A stretch of DNA of 64,000 nucleotides from Paraliobacillus quinghaiensis (GTDB lineage Bacteria; Bacillota; Bacilli; Bacillales; Amphibacillaceae). Position numbers and translations under genes: made by a program. The notes beneath the pieces are model-generated. The model worked only from the letters and a program-made list of their open reading frames with translations, made no database searches and was not told the DNA's origin. Position 1 is the first letter of the stretch. Each line of letters begins with the position of its first letter. The stretch covers positions 62,001 through 126,000 of the forward strand of contig NZ_QJSH01000006.1 of assembly GCF_003426025.1 (NCBI RefSeq), read 5' to 3'. Shown in pieces: positions 7,707 to 18,631 of this stretch.

Positions 7707-8823
7707 ACTGTTATTTGGTTCTACGATTGGAATTATTGGTGGTGGCCAATTAGGAAGAATGATGGCGACTACTGCAAGACATATGGGTTATTCAATTATC
7801 GTTCTTGATCCAACACCAGACTGCCCGACAGCTCAAGTTGCTGATGATCAATTGATCGCAGCGTATGATGATATGGAGGCAATCAGACAACTGACCGAAA
7901 GATGTGACGTTATTACTTATGAGTTTGAGAATGTTGACCTTCAAGCTGCACAATATATAGAAGCAAAAGGGAAGTTGCCACAAGGTACAGCTTCTTTAAG
8001 AATAACGCAAGACCGTGAACAAGAGAAAAATAAGATAGTCGAAAGTGCACAACCTGTAGCGACTTTTAATATAGTTCAAGCAAAAGAAGAAGTGCATGAT
8101 GCGATTAAGTCGATTGGGTTTCCGGCGGTACTTAAAACATGTCGTGGTGGGTACGATGGAAAAAGACAGTTGAAATTAGAAAGTGAGGCAGATCTTGTCG
8201 AAGCGGCAGATTTTGTTGAAAAAAATGGCCGTTCTATTATAGAGCAATGGATACTATTTGATAAAGAAATTTCAATCGTGTTCACGCGAGGACAAGATGG
8301 AGATATTACGTATTTCCCTGTTGCTGAAAATACACATAAAGACCATATTCTCCATACGACAGTTGTTCCTGCCCGTATTACAGAATCGGTAGAGAGTAAG
8401 GCGAAGCAAGCAGCAGCGTCGATTGCTGAAACGATCGGTGTAGTCGGGACATTTACAATTGAAATGTTCGTTAAAGATGATGCGATTTTTATTAATGAAA
8501 TGGCGCCTCGCCCACATAACTCTGGGCATTATACAATTGAAGCATGTAATGTATCGCAATTTGAACAACATGTAAGGGCAATATGTGGCTTGCCGTTGCT
8601 TCCAATCTATTTTCATGGGGCAGCAATTATGATCAACCTATTAGGGGAAGATGTTGCATCCTTTATGCAATATATAAATGAAATCGGGAAGGGTCATATT
8701 CATATGTATGGCAAAAAAGAAAACAAACCAAAACGAAAAATGGGGCATGTTACATATATAGGAAAGCAATTGGATTCACTTGAGCAAGAATTAATCAACA
8801 CGCAGCTTATACATACAAAATAG
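7693..8823 (+). CDS. purK: N5-carboxyaminoimidazole ribonucleotide synthase
   Basis: Uses ATP and bicarbonate to carboxylate AIR, supplying PurE. This ATP-grasp enzyme shows the N-terminal [11 protein letters not shown] dinucleotide-like loop, central ATP-binding lysines ([16 protein letters not shown]) and the metal-binding [13 protein letters not shown] segment. TTG 7693 with GAGGGAAG upstream inside purE is the most likely start. At 376 residues it is normal in length. Confidence 0.96.
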   Translation: MQKNKLLFGSTIGIIGGGQLGRMMATTARHMGYSIIVLDPTPDCPTAQVADDQLIAAYDDMEAIRQLTERCDVITYEFENVDLQAAQYIEAKGKLPQGTASLRITQDREQEKNKIVESAQPVATFNIVQAKEEVHDAIKSIGFPAVLKTCRGGYDGKRQLKLESEADLVEAADFVEKNGRSIIEQWILFDKEISIVFTRGQDGDITYFPVAENTHKDHILHTTVVPARITESVESKAKQAAASIAETIGVVGTFTIEMFVKDDAIFINEMAPRPHNSGHYTIEACNVSQFEQHVRAICGLPLLPIYFHGAAIMINLLGEDVASFMQYINEIGKGHIHMYGKKENKPKRKMGHVTYIGKQLDSLEQELINTQLIHTK

Positions 8824-8846
8824 AACTACTAGGAGGATTTTTAATT

Positions 8847-10142
8847 ATGATTGAACGCTATACGAGAGAAGAAATGGGAGCTATTTGGACAGATGAAAAT
8901 AAATACCAGGCATGGCTTGAGGTCGAGATACTAGCCTGTGAGGCATGGAGTGAATTAGGAATTATTCCAAAAGAAGACGTTGTTACATTACGAAAAAATG
9001 CCTCATTTGATGTATCGCGAATTTTGGATATTGAACAAGAAACACGTCATGACGTTGTTGCCTTTACCCGTGCCGTTTCAGAAACGTTAGGTGAAGAAAG
9101 AAAGTGGGTACATTATGGCTTAACATCAACGGACGTAGTAGATACGGCATTATCTTATAATCTAAAACAAGCAAATGCTATTATCAGAGAAGGCATTGAA
9201 AATTTCATTGAGATTCTTAAAGAAAAAGCAATTGAGCACAAACATACGGTTATGATGGGAAGAACCCATGGGGTCCATGCAGAACCAACTACATTCGGTC
9301 TAAAGATGGCGTTATGGTATGAGGAAATGAAACGTAATTTAGAGCGTTTTAATGCAGCGGCAGAAGTAATTGAAACAGGAAAGTTATCTGGAGCAGTTGG
9401 TACATATGCAAATATTGATCCATTCGTAGAAGAATATGTGTGTAAAAACCTTGGGCTAAAAGCAGCACCCGTTTCAACACAAACTTTACAACGTGATCGT
9501 CATGCCCAGTATGTTTCTACGTTAGCGTTAGTCGCTACTTCGATTGAAAAGTTTGCAACTGAGGTTCGTGGCTTACAAAAAACAGAAACACGTGAAGTGG
9601 AAGAATTTTTTGCGAAAGGTCAAAAAGGTTCATCAGCTATGCCACACAAACGTAATCCAATTGGATCAGAGAACATGACTGGAATGGCACGTGTGATCAG
9701 AGGTTATATGATGACAGCGTACGAAAATGTTTCCTTATGGCATGAACGTGATATCTCTCATTCATCTGCTGAACGTGTGATTTTACCGGATGCAACAATT
9801 GCACTTGATTACATGCTAACGCGTTTTAGTAAGATTATTAAAAACTTAACAGTGTTCCCTGAGAATATGAAGCGTAATATTGATCGAACATATGGTGTTA
9901 TCTTCTCACAACGTGTATTGCTGACGTTAATAGATGAAGGAATGAGTCGTGAACAAGCGTATGATATTGTTCAACCAAATGCGATGAAGGCTTGGGAAAA
10001 TGCAATTCCATTCCGTGAATTAATTGAGGCAGAAGAGCAAATTACCAATCTATTGTCAGAAGAACAAATCGCTGCTTGTTTTGATTACACGTATCACTTG
10101 AAAAATGTTGATCGTATTTTTACTAAAATTGGCTTGGCGTAA
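8847..10142 (+). CDS. purB: Adenylosuccinate lyase
   Basis: Cleaves SAICAR to AICAR plus fumarate and adenylosuccinate to AMP plus fumarate, so it serves both IMP synthesis and the AMP branch. The fumarase/aspartase superfamily signature [17 protein letters not shown] holds the flexible catalytic loop. TSTDVVDTA and [14 protein letters not shown] carry substrate-binding and catalytic residues. At 431 residues it equals the B. subtilis size, and AGGAGG precedes the ATG. Confidence 0.97.
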   Translation: MIERYTREEMGAIWTDENKYQAWLEVEILACEAWSELGIIPKEDVVTLRKNASFDVSRILDIEQETRHDVVAFTRAVSETLGEERKWVHYGLTSTDVVDTALSYNLKQANAIIREGIENFIEILKEKAIEHKHTVMMGRTHGVHAEPTTFGLKMALWYEEMKRNLERFNAAAEVIETGKLSGAVGTYANIDPFVEEYVCKNLGLKAAPVSTQTLQRDRHAQYVSTLALVATSIEKFATEVRGLQKTETREVEEFFAKGQKGSSAMPHKRNPIGSENMTGMARVIRGYMMTAYENVSLWHERDISHSSAERVILPDATIALDYMLTRFSKIIKNLTVFPENMKRNIDRTYGVIFSQRVLLTLIDEGMSREQAYDIVQPNAMKAWENAIPFRELIEAEEQITNLLSEEQIAACFDYTYHLKNVDRIFTKIGLA

Positions 10143-10165
10143 AAACTAAAAGAAGGGGTGTTATC

Positions 10166-10879
10166 TTGAAAGCTAATCTGTTATATGAAGGTAAAGCGAA
10201 GCAAGTTTATACGGTAACGGATGATCCGAACTTACTTGTTCTATCTTACAAAAATGATGCAACAGCATTTAATGGTGAAAAGAAAGCGAATTTTTCAGGA
10301 AAAGGCCGGTATAACAATTTAATTGCAGCTAAGGTATTTGAATATCTTCACGTGCATGGTATTCCCAGTCATTTTAAAGAAACATTGAATGAGACAGAGC
10401 AACTGGTCGAGCGAACGACGATTATTCCAATAGAAGTTGTTGTAAGAAACGTAGCTGCTGGAAGCATTACGCGCAGATTAGGCATAACAGAGAAAACACC
10501 TTTTCAGCCACCACTGATAGAATTTTTTTATAAAGAAGATGCACTTGGGGATCCCATTATTAATGATGCCCATGCGTTATTCCTAACAGATGCGACCGAA
10601 GCAGACCTAGCTGAAATTAAGGCCATTGCAGGAAAAGTAAACGAGCAATTACAAGCATTTTTTAAACAAGTGAATCTACAATTAGTAGATTTCAAATTAG
10701 AATTTGGTAGAAATAGCACTGGAAAAATAGTGCTCGCAGATGAAATATCACCGGATACATGCCGGCTTTGGGATGTTGAAACAGGCGAAAAGATGGATAA
10801 AGATGTGTTTCGGGAGGATTTGGGTGATTTAGTCCACGTATACGATCAAATTTTAAGACGACTGGAGGCAGTAAAATGA
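10166..10879 (+). CDS. purC: SAICAR synthase
   Basis: Joins CAIR and aspartate with ATP. The N-terminal LLYEGKAKQVY, the central PIEVVVRNVAAGSI and the LADEISPDTCRLW segments are diagnostic. At 237 residues it is typical of bacterial PurC. The start is TTG 10166, with AGAAGGGGTG upstream. It overlaps purS by 4 bases (ATGA), implying translational coupling. Confidence 0.97.
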   Translation: MKANLLYEGKAKQVYTVTDDPNLLVLSYKNDATAFNGEKKANFSGKGRYNNLIAAKVFEYLHVHGIPSHFKETLNETEQLVERTTIIPIEVVVRNVAAGSITRRLGITEKTPFQPPLIEFFYKEDALGDPIINDAHALFLTDATEADLAEIKAIAGKVNEQLQAFFKQVNLQLVDFKLEFGRNSTGKIVLADEISPDTCRLWDVETGEKMDKDVFREDLGDLVHVYDQILRRLEAVK

Positions 10880-11127
10880 AAAAAATAATGATACACATTA
10901 CATTAAAAGAGGGCGTACTTGATCCACAAGGAAAGGCTGTACAAGGCTCATTAAATACATTGGGGTATGATGCAGTTCAAGAGGTGCGTGTCGGTAAATA
11001 CATGGAGTTATTTGTTGAAGAGAGTGCAGATATCGAACAGCAAATTGAGGATATGTGTGCAAAGCTTCTTGCTAACCCAGTCATTGAAAATTATCAGTAT
11101 ACCGTGGAGGAGGGCGTCACACAGTGA
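10876..11127 (+). CDS. purS: FGAM synthase subunit PurS
   Basis: The small subunit of the three-part phosphoribosylformylglycinamidine synthase, which bridges PurL and PurQ for ammonia transfer. At 83 residues it has the family fold cues [16 protein letters not shown]-like ([19 protein letters not shown]) and [15 protein letters not shown]. It overlaps its neighbours by 4 bases on both sides. Confidence 0.95.
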   Translation: MKKIMIHITLKEGVLDPQGKAVQGSLNTLGYDAVQEVRVGKYMELFVEESADIEQQIEDMCAKLLANPVIENYQYTVEEGVTQ

Positions 11128-11807
11128 AAATTGCAGTGATTGTTTTTCCGGGATCGAATTGTGATCGAGATATGTACCATGCTGCCAAAGATGGTTTGGG
11201 TGCTAATGCTGAATTAGTTTGGTATGAGGGTGCCAATCTAGCAAACTATGATGCTATTCTTTTGCCTGGTGGTTTTTCTTATGGTGATTACTTGCGTTCT
11301 GGCGCAATAGCTTCTACATCTGATATTGTGACGCAATTAAAAATCCAAGCAGATAAAGGTACACCTATATTGGGTGTATGTAATGGATTTCAAATTTTAT
11401 TAGAATCAGGCTTATTACCTGGTGCGATGCTTCGTAATAAAAATTTAAAATTCATGTGTCACTTTGAGGATTTAGTCGTTGAAAATAACCAAACAATGTT
11501 CACTACAAGATACAAGGAAAAAGAAGTGATCTCGTTACCAATCGCACATGGTGAAGGCAATTACTATTGTGATGAAACAACACTTGCTTTATTAAAAGCC
11601 AATAATCAAATCGCATTTACGTATGCAAATAATCCAAATGGATCGTTTGAGAATATCGCCGGAATCGTGAATCAAGATGGAAATGTCTTAGGAATGATGC
11701 CACATCCAGAACGTGCAGTTGAGGCACTTCTTGGCTGTGATGATGGGTTAAAACTATTTAAATCAATGCTAGAAAATTGGAGGGAAGCATATGTTGCAGG
11801 CGCCTGA
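11124..11807 (+). CDS. purQ: FGAM synthase subunit PurQ (glutaminase)
   Basis: A class I glutamine amidotransferase that makes ammonia for PurL. The N-terminus [14 protein letters not shown] is typical; the nucleophile Cys is in [13 protein letters not shown] and the His-Pro-Glu of the triad is in [10 protein letters not shown]. At 227 residues it is normal. It starts with GTG overlapping purS and its end overlaps purL by 17 bases. Confidence 0.97.
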   Translation: MKIAVIVFPGSNCDRDMYHAAKDGLGANAELVWYEGANLANYDAILLPGGFSYGDYLRSGAIASTSDIVTQLKIQADKGTPILGVCNGFQILLESGLLPGAMLRNKNLKFMCHFEDLVVENNQTMFTTRYKEKEVISLPIAHGEGNYYCDETTLALLKANNQIAFTYANNPNGSFENIAGIVNQDGNVLGMMPHPERAVEALLGCDDGLKLFKSMLENWREAYVAGA

Positions 11808-14019
11808 GATTACTCCCGAATTAATTGAACAAGACAAAGTCTATCATGAAATGGGTTTAACCGATCAAGAATATCAATCTGTTAAAAAGATTCTAGGAAG
11901 AAGGCCTAATTTCACGGAGATAGGGATCTTCTCTGTGATGTGGTCAGAGCACTGTAGTTATAAGACTTCTAAACCGCTACTAAGAAAATTCCCAACTGAA
12001 GGTCCACAAGTTATTCAAGGCCCTGGAGAAGGTGCTGGAGTAGTTGATATTGGTGATGGGCAAGCTGTTGTATTTAAGGTCGAGAGCCACAATCATCCAT
12101 CAGCCGTAGAACCATATCAAGGCGCCGCTACTGGTGTTGGTGGTATTATACGTGATATTTTTTCAATGGGAGCAAGACCAATCGCTGTTTTAAATTCGTT
12201 GCGGTTTGGTAATTTAACAAGTGGTCGTGTCAAGTATCTATTAGAAGAGATTGTGCACGGGATTGCTGGATATGGAAATTGTGTTGGCGTCCCAACTGTA
12301 GGCGGAGAAATTCAATTTGATGCTTGTTATGAAGGTAACCCACTTGTGAACGCAATGTGTGTGGGGATTATTGATCAAAAAGACATGCAAAAAGGGATTG
12401 CAGCAGGAATTGGAAACACGGTGCTATACGTTGGCTCGAAAACAGGACGTGATGGGATCCATGGTGCGACATTCGCCTCTGAAGATTTAACAGAAGATTC
12501 GGAAAGTAGACGGTCTAATGTGCAGGTTGGGGACCCATTTATGGAGAAACTTTTAATTGAAGCGTGTCTTGAAGTGATTCACTCTGAACACCTCGTTGGG
12601 ATGCAAGATATGGGGGCAGCCGGTTTAACTTCTTCGGCAAGTGAAATGGCAAGTAAAGCTGGTACAGGGATGGAAATGAATTTAGATCTTATTCCACAGC
12701 GTGAACAAGGTATGACAGCTTATGAAATGATGTTATCAGAATCACAAGAGCGGATGTTACTTGTGGTGAAACAAGGACATGAACAAGAAATTATTGATGT
12801 TTTTGAAAAATATGGACTCGAAGCGGTTGCTGTTGGCCATGTAATCGAAGAAAAACAATTCCGTTTGCTCCATAAAGGGGAAGTTGTTACAGATATACCA
12901 GTAGACTCTTTAGCTGAAGATGCACCCGTTTATCATAAGCCATCAAAAGTACCGGCATATTTTGAAATATTTCAGCAAATGGAAGAATATGAGCCAAATG
13001 TAACAGATCCTGGAGAAATGCTCAGAACATTGCTACAGCAGCCTACAATCGCAAGTAAAGAATATGTCTATGATCAGTATGATTCGATGGTTCAAACGAA
13101 CACAGTTCTTGCTCCAGGATCAGATGCGGCTGTTTTACGTGTGCGTGGTTTTGATAAAGCACTAGCAATGACAACAGATTGTAATTCGCGGTACATCTAT
13201 TTAGATCCAGAAACAGGCGGTAAAATTGCCGTTGCCGAAGCAGCGCGAAATATTGTTTGTTCAGGCGCAAAACCACTTGCATTGACGGATGGGTTGAATT
13301 TTGGGAATCCTGATAAACCCGAAAACTTTTGGCAAATGGAAAAAAGCGTGGACGGGATGAGCGCCGCTAGTTTACGTCTAAATACACCAGTAATTAGTGG
13401 AAATGTATCGTTATATAATGAGTCTAACGGTCAAGCAATTTTTCCGACACCTATAGTTGGTATGGTTGGATTACATGACTCACTTGAACATATCACCACT
13501 TCCTTTTTCAAAAATGAAGGAGATCTTATTTATTTAATTGGTGAGACAAAGCCTGAGTTTGGTGGAAGTGAGTTGCAAAATGTCTTAGAAGGTAAATACT
13601 TCGGTAAAGCACCGATGATTGATTTAGAAGTAGAAGCGACACGTCAAGAAGCATTACTAACAGCAATTCAAACAGGGCTTGTGGTATCTGCACACGATCT
13701 AGCAGAGGGTGGCTTGGCAGTTGCGTTAGCTGAAAGTTTATTTAGTCAATTAAGTTTTGGGTGTGCAGTAGAGGTAACAGGAGACAATACAACAGCATTA
13801 TTTAGTGAGACACAATCACGTTTTCTTGTTTCTGTGAAAAAAGAAAATCAAGCCCAATTTGAGCAAATAATCAAGGATGCTACTGTAATTGGTAACGTGA
13901 CAAACACAGGTCAATTGATAGTGAAAAATGATAATCAATTCGTTATAAAGGAAGAAGTAGCGTATATCCAAGCACTATGGAAAGGGGCTTTACCATGCTT
14001 GCTGAAATCAAAGGCTTAA
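11791..14019 (+). CDS. purL: FGAM synthase subunit PurL
   Basis: The ATP-dependent synthetase subunit of the PurSQL complex, converting FGAR to FGAM. At 742 residues it is the small Gram-positive type that needs separate PurS and PurQ. Visible motifs are [11 protein letters not shown] with catalytic His, [25 protein letters not shown], and the second half repeat with [13 protein letters not shown] and the late [14 protein letters not shown]. The 3' end overlaps purF by 25 bases. Confidence 0.97.
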   Translation: MLQAPEITPELIEQDKVYHEMGLTDQEYQSVKKILGRRPNFTEIGIFSVMWSEHCSYKTSKPLLRKFPTEGPQVIQGPGEGAGVVDIGDGQAVVFKVESHNHPSAVEPYQGAATGVGGIIRDIFSMGARPIAVLNSLRFGNLTSGRVKYLLEEIVHGIAGYGNCVGVPTVGGEIQFDACYEGNPLVNAMCVGIIDQKDMQKGIAAGIGNTVLYVGSKTGRDGIHGATFASEDLTEDSESRRSNVQVGDPFMEKLLIEACLEVIHSEHLVGMQDMGAAGLTSSASEMASKAGTGMEMNLDLIPQREQGMTAYEMMLSESQERMLLVVKQGHEQEIIDVFEKYGLEAVAVGHVIEEKQFRLLHKGEVVTDIPVDSLAEDAPVYHKPSKVPAYFEIFQQMEEYEPNVTDPGEMLRTLLQQPTIASKEYVYDQYDSMVQTNTVLAPGSDAAVLRVRGFDKALAMTTDCNSRYIYLDPETGGKIAVAEAARNIVCSGAKPLALTDGLNFGNPDKPENFWQMEKSVDGMSAASLRLNTPVISGNVSLYNESNGQAIFPTPIVGMVGLHDSLEHITTSFFKNEGDLIYLIGETKPEFGGSELQNVLEGKYFGKAPMIDLEVEATRQEALLTAIQTGLVVSAHDLAEGGLAVALAESLFSQLSFGCAVEVTGDNTTALFSETQSRFLVSVKKENQAQFEQIIKDATVIGNVTNTGQLIVKNDNQFVIKEEVAYIQALWKGALPCLLKSKA

Positions 14020-15407
14020 ACGAAGAGTGTGGTGTTTTTGCCATATGGGGTCATGAAAAAGCAGCTGAAATGACATATTATGGCTTGCACGCCATGCAGC
14101 ATCGTGGGCAAGAAGGTGCAGGCATTGTGACAAGTGATCGAAACGAGCTCCATTTGCATAAAGGCAACGGTTTGATTAATGAAGTTTTTCAAGCGGGAGA
14201 AATTACTAGATTAAAAGGGTCTGCTGCTGTAGGGCATGTTCGCTATGCCACACAAGGTGGTGGAGGGTATGAGAACGTGCAGCCACTTGTTTTTCGCTCC
14301 CAAAAGAAAAGCATGGCGCTTGCGCATAATGGCAATTTAGTTAATGCAACTGCTTTAAAAAATCAATTAGAAGCACAGGGTAGTATCTTACAAACGACAT
14401 CAGATACGGAAGTAATTGCTCATTTAATCAAGCGCAGTGGACACTTGGAGATGGACGAAGCCATAAAACAAGCACTAAGTATGATAAAAGGTGCTTACGC
14501 CTTTTCGATTTTAACAGAAGATCAATTATACGTCGCATTAGATCCACGGGGATTACGCCCACTTTCAATTGGGAAGCTTGGTGAAGCTTATGTTGTCGCT
14601 TCTGAGACGTGTGCATTTGATTTAATTGGTGCAACCTATCTACGCGAGGTAAAACCAGGAGAGCTAATCATAATTGATGATGATGGTTTGCGAACAACAA
14701 CCTTCTCTTCACCAATGCAACGAACGCTTTGTTCGATGGAGTATGTGTACTTTTCACGTCCAGATAGCAATTTAGATGGGTTAAATGTCCATGCAAGTCG
14801 AAAAACAATGGGCAAACAACTAGCAAGTGAATCGCCTGTTGAAGCAGATGTGGTAACAGGTGTGCCTGATTCGAGTATTTCAGCGGCAATTGGTTTTTCT
14901 GAAGCTAGTGGTATTCCGTACGAACTAGGTTTAATTAAGAACAGATATGTTGGCCGTACATTCATTCAACCATCACAAGAGTTACGTGAGCAAGGGGTGA
15001 AAATGAAGTTGTCTGCGGTTAGAGGGATTGTTGATGGAAAACGTGTCGTTATGGTGGATGATTCAATTGTTCGTGGCACAACAAGTCGCCGTATTGTTAG
15101 TCTTTTAAAAGAAGCAGGAGCGACAGAAGTACATGTTCGGATTGCTTCTCCACCTATTGAGAATCCTTGTTATTATGGGATTGATACCTCGAATAAAGGA
15201 GAATTAATCGCTTCGAATTATAGTGTTGCCGAGATTTGCGAGGAAATTGGTGCAGATAGTCTAGCCTATCTCACTACAGAAGGTTTAGAGAAATCTATTA
15301 TTAATGATACAGACTCAATGGATCATGGCATTTGCAAAGCTTGTTTCACTGGGAATTACCCGACGGAAATATACCCTGACACGGTTCTTCCTGCTTATAA
15401 GGAATAG
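13995..15407 (+). CDS. purF: Amidophosphoribosyltransferase
   Basis: Commits PRPP and glutamine to purine synthesis as phosphoribosylamine. I start at ATG 13995 because it gives [11 protein letters not shown] followed by Cys12, the Bacillus-type propeptide cut to expose the N-terminal nucleophile; AAGGGG lies upstream. The longer frame from 13977 would add six residues. The PRPP loop is [16 protein letters not shown]. Cysteines in ENPCYYG and GICKACF fit the [4Fe-4S] site of the Bacillus enzyme. At 470 residues it is close to B. subtilis (476). Confidence 0.97.
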   Translation: MLAEIKGLNEECGVFAIWGHEKAAEMTYYGLHAMQHRGQEGAGIVTSDRNELHLHKGNGLINEVFQAGEITRLKGSAAVGHVRYATQGGGGYENVQPLVFRSQKKSMALAHNGNLVNATALKNQLEAQGSILQTTSDTEVIAHLIKRSGHLEMDEAIKQALSMIKGAYAFSILTEDQLYVALDPRGLRPLSIGKLGEAYVVASETCAFDLIGATYLREVKPGELIIIDDDGLRTTTFSSPMQRTLCSMEYVYFSRPDSNLDGLNVHASRKTMGKQLASESPVEADVVTGVPDSSISAAIGFSEASGIPYELGLIKNRYVGRTFIQPSQELREQGVKMKLSAVRGIVDGKRVVMVDDSIVRGTTSRRIVSLLKEAGATEVHVRIASPPIENPCYYGIDTSNKGELIASNYSVAEICEEIGADSLAYLTTEGLEKSIINDTDSMDHGICKACFTGNYPTEIYPDTVLPAYKE

Positions 15408-15439
15408 TATTGAAAAGCCCTTAAAGGAGTTAATTTGAT

Positions 15440-16468
15440 ATGAGTGATATTTATAAAGACGCTGGTGTTGATGTACACGCAGGTTACAAAGCAGTTGACT
15501 TAATGAAAAAACATATCCAAACGACAAATCGAAAAGAAGTAATTGGTGGAGTTGGTGCATTCGCTGGCCTTTTTGACTTAAGTGGATTTTCTTATAAAGA
15601 ACCTGTTTTAGTTTCTGGAACGGATGGTGTTGGAACGAAGCTGAAGTTAGCATTTGAGCTTAATCGACATGATACAGTCGGAATCGATTTAGTCGCAATG
15701 TGTGTCAATGATATTGTTGCCCAAGGTGCTGATCCACTATTTTTCTTGGACTATATTGCTTGCGGAAAAAACAAACCAACACAGATTGAACAAATCGTTA
15801 AAGGAATTAGCGCAGGTTGTGTGGAGAGTGGCAGTGCATTAATTGGTGGTGAAACAGCTGAAATGCCTGGTATGTATCAGGAAGGTGAATACGACCTTGC
15901 TGGATTTGTTGTCGGGATTGCAGAGAAACAAGCAGTTATCACAGGAGAAGAGATAGAAGTTGGAGACAAAGTGATTGGAATAGCTTCTAGTGGTGTACAT
16001 TCCAATGGTTTCTCCCTTGTTCGTAAGATTATTACAGATAAAGGATTAGCGTATAATGATTACGTTGATAGCTTGGGGGACACTTTAGGAAATGTCTTAT
16101 TAACTCCGACTAAAATATACGCTAAGGCAATCAAGCAGTTGAAAGGTGATCTTACAATTAAAGGCATTAGCCACGTAACAGGTGGTGGCTTTTATGAAAA
16201 TATCCCACGTGCACTACCAGATGGACTGGGAGTGGCAATTAAGCAAAATAGTTGGCAAGTACCAGCGATCTTTCCTTATTTACAAAAACAAGCTGGATTC
16301 TCGTTAGAAGATATGCTGGGCGTCTTTAATATGGGCGTTGGTATGGCGATTGTTGTAGCCCCTGAGAAGCTAGATTTAGCTTTACAGTTGTTAGCTGATA
16401 GTGGTGAGGAAGCCTTTGGAATTGGAGAGGTAACAGCAGAATCAGGGGTGAAGCTCCTTCATGCGTAA
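15440..16468 (+). CDS. purM: AIR synthase (phosphoribosylformylglycinamidine cyclo-ligase)
   Basis: Closes the imidazole ring, FGAM to AIR, with ATP. It belongs to the same ATP-binding superfamily as PurL. Motifs include SGTDGVGTKLKLA, CVNDIVAQGADPLFFLDY and GGETAEMPGMYQEGEYDLAGF. At 342 residues it is normal. AAAGGAG precedes the ATG and the end overlaps purN by 8 bases. Confidence 0.97.
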   Translation: MSDIYKDAGVDVHAGYKAVDLMKKHIQTTNRKEVIGGVGAFAGLFDLSGFSYKEPVLVSGTDGVGTKLKLAFELNRHDTVGIDLVAMCVNDIVAQGADPLFFLDYIACGKNKPTQIEQIVKGISAGCVESGSALIGGETAEMPGMYQEGEYDLAGFVVGIAEKQAVITGEEIEVGDKVIGIASSGVHSNGFSLVRKIITDKGLAYNDYVDSLGDTLGNVLLTPTKIYAKAIKQLKGDLTIKGISHVTGGGFYENIPRALPDGLGVAIKQNSWQVPAIFPYLQKQAGFSLEDMLGVFNMGVGMAIVVAPEKLDLALQLLADSGEEAFGIGEVTAESGVKLLHA

Positions 16469-17051
16469 TAACAAAATCGCTATATTTGCTTCTGGAACTG
16501 GTAGCAATTATGATGCTATTATAGCAGCCATCCAAGCAGGTGAGTTAGATTGTGAGGTAGCACTACTTGTCTCTGATAAACCTGCAGCAAAAGTGATCGA
16601 AAAGGCGAAGCAAAATCAAACACCAACGTTTGTATTTGATCCAAGGCAATATCCAGATAAAGCTGCTTTCGAGCAAGAGATTGTCGAACAGTTGCAGGTG
16701 AACAATATTGAGTGGATTGTTTTAGCAGGTTATATGCGGTTAGTAGGTCCAACTTTGCTACACGAATATGAAGGTAGGATTTTGAATATTCATCCATCAT
16801 TATTACCCGCTTTTCCGGGGTTAGATGCAATCGGGCAAGCCGCTCGTGCAGGGGTCAAAATTACCGGCGTAACGATTCATTATGTTGATGAAGGTATGGA
16901 CACTGGAACAATTATTGCCCAAGAAGCATTGCCAGTGACGAATGAAATGACAGAAGTAGATTTGCAAAAACAGATACAAAGAATTGAACATAAGCTTTAC
17001 CCTCAAACAATACAGCAAGTAATTTTACATACCAATCGAAAGGGGAACTAA
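16461..17051 (+). CDS. purN: Phosphoribosylglycinamide formyltransferase 1
   Basis: Transfers a formyl group from 10-formyl-tetrahydrofolate to GAR. The N-terminal IAIFASGTGSNYDAI binds substrate; AGYMRL, NIHPSLLPAFPG with the catalytic Asn and His, and VDEGMDTG with the catalytic Asp complete the active site. At 196 residues it has the usual size. It overlaps purM and ends two bases before purH. Confidence 0.97.
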   Translation: MRNNKIAIFASGTGSNYDAIIAAIQAGELDCEVALLVSDKPAAKVIEKAKQNQTPTFVFDPRQYPDKAAFEQEIVEQLQVNNIEWIVLAGYMRLVGPTLLHEYEGRILNIHPSLLPAFPGLDAIGQAARAGVKITGVTIHYVDEGMDTGTIIAQEALPVTNEMTEVDLQKQIQRIEHKLYPQTIQQVILHTNRKGN

Positions 17052-17053
17052 AA

Positions 17054-18589
17054 ATGAAAAAACGTGCGTTGTTAAGTGTTTCAGATAAAAGCAATCTAGT
17101 TGAATTTGCGCAAGGGTTAGACAAGTTAGGTTATGAGTTAATTTCGACAGGTGGTACATTAAAAGCATTACAAGAAGCAGGTTTAAAAGCCTTGCCAGTT
17201 TCAGCAATCACCAATTTTGAGGAAATCCTAGATGGGCGCGTTAAAACACTACATCCATTTATCCATGCAGGAGTGCTTGCAAGACGTGATGATCCATCAC
17301 ACCAAAAACAATTAGAAGAGCGTGCTATCGGAACAATTGATGTGGTAGTCGTGAACTTATATCCGTTTAAAGAAACAATTGCAAAGCCGGAAGTTACAGA
17401 AGCAGATGCGATTGAAAACATTGATATTGGTGGTCCAACGATGTTACGCGCAGCGGCAAAAAATTTCCGTGACGTAACAGTTGTGGTTGATCCAACTGAT
17501 TATTTAGCTGTTATCGAGGCGTTAGAAGCTGAACAGCCAACTCATGATTTTCGTAAAAAGCTAGCAGCTAAGGTTTATCGACATACGGCAAACTATGATG
17601 CTATGATTGCTAATTATTTTATTGATATCACAGAAGAGCAAGATCCAGAAACATATACGGTTACATATGAAAAAGTTCAATCCTTACGTTATGGAGAGAA
17701 TCCACATCAGAAAGCCGCTTTTTATAAGGAAGGTAATGTCAAAGGTGCATCAATTGCCAATGCAAAGCAATTACATGGTAAAGAACTTTCTTATAACAAC
17801 ATTCAAGATGCGAATGCAGCGCTAGAGATTGTACTAGAGTTTGACAAAGGGCCAGCAGCTGTGGCAGTGAAGCATATGAATCCTTGTGGCGTTGGAATTG
17901 GTGACACAATTGCTACTGCTTATCAAAAAGCATATGAAGGCGATCCGGTATCAATTTTTGGTGGGATTGTTGCACTTAATCGCGAAGTAGATGTAGCAAC
18001 TGCAAATCAATTAAAAGAGATTTTCCTTGAGATCGTAATTGCACCTAGCTTTTCAAAAGAAGCGCTAGAGATTTTAACAGTGAAACCAAATATTCGTTTA
18101 TTAGAAACACCAATGGAAAAAGATCAATCAGATAGTCAAAAGGTAGTTAGTGTGGTTGGTGGTCTGTTAGTCCAAGATCGAGACAACGGTGTGATAACTG
18201 CAGATGATATTACGGTAGCAACTGAACGAAAACCAGATCAAGCAGAATTAGATGAATTATTGTTTGCTTGGAAGGTAGTTAAGCATGTGAAGTCAAATGC
18301 GATCGTTGTAGCAAAATCAGATCAGACGCTAGGTGTGGGTGCTGGACAAATGAATCGTGTTGGAGCAGCTCAAATAGCATTTGAACAAGCTGGTGAGAAA
18401 GCAAAAGGCGCTGTAATGGCATCTGATGCATTTTTCCCAATGCCAGATACAGTTGAAGCAGCAGCTGAAGCGGGAATTAAAGCAATTATTCAGCCGGGTG
18501 GCTCAAAACGTGACCAAGATTCAATTGATGCCTGTAATAAGCATGGCATTGTCATGGTAATGACAGGTATGCGCCACTTCAAACATTAA
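17054..18589 (+). CDS. purH: Bifunctional AICAR formyltransferase/IMP cyclohydrolase
   Basis: Performs the last two steps to IMP. The N-terminal cyclohydrolase domain (about residues 1-190) begins ALLSVSDKSNLVEFAQGL and contains GGTLKAL and DGRVKTLHPFIHAG. The formyltransferase domain carries the KHMNPCGVG motif and ends in KHGIVMVMTGMRHFKH. At 511 residues it is normal. Confidence 0.97.
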   Translation: MKKRALLSVSDKSNLVEFAQGLDKLGYELISTGGTLKALQEAGLKALPVSAITNFEEILDGRVKTLHPFIHAGVLARRDDPSHQKQLEERAIGTIDVVVVNLYPFKETIAKPEVTEADAIENIDIGGPTMLRAAAKNFRDVTVVVDPTDYLAVIEALEAEQPTHDFRKKLAAKVYRHTANYDAMIANYFIDITEEQDPETYTVTYEKVQSLRYGENPHQKAAFYKEGNVKGASIANAKQLHGKELSYNNIQDANAALEIVLEFDKGPAAVAVKHMNPCGVGIGDTIATAYQKAYEGDPVSIFGGIVALNREVDVATANQLKEIFLEIVIAPSFSKEALEILTVKPNIRLLETPMEKDQSDSQKVVSVVGGLLVQDRDNGVITADDITVATERKPDQAELDELLFAWKVVKHVKSNAIVVAKSDQTLGVGAGQMNRVGAAQIAFEQAGEKAKGAVMASDAFFPMPDTVEAAAEAGIKAIIQPGGSKRDQDSIDACNKHGIVMVMTGMRHFKH

Positions 18590-18631
18590 TTAATGTAAAA
18601 GAAGCATCTACCCTAACTGAGGTGATTATAA

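Noticed and set aside
13977-13994. Upstream start for purF
   Set aside because: Would add six residues before the conserved [12 protein letters not shown] propeptide; the Shine-Dalgarno fits ATG 13995.
14636-14965. 109-residue minus-strand frame inside purF
   Set aside because: Antisense shadow of conserved coding sequence.
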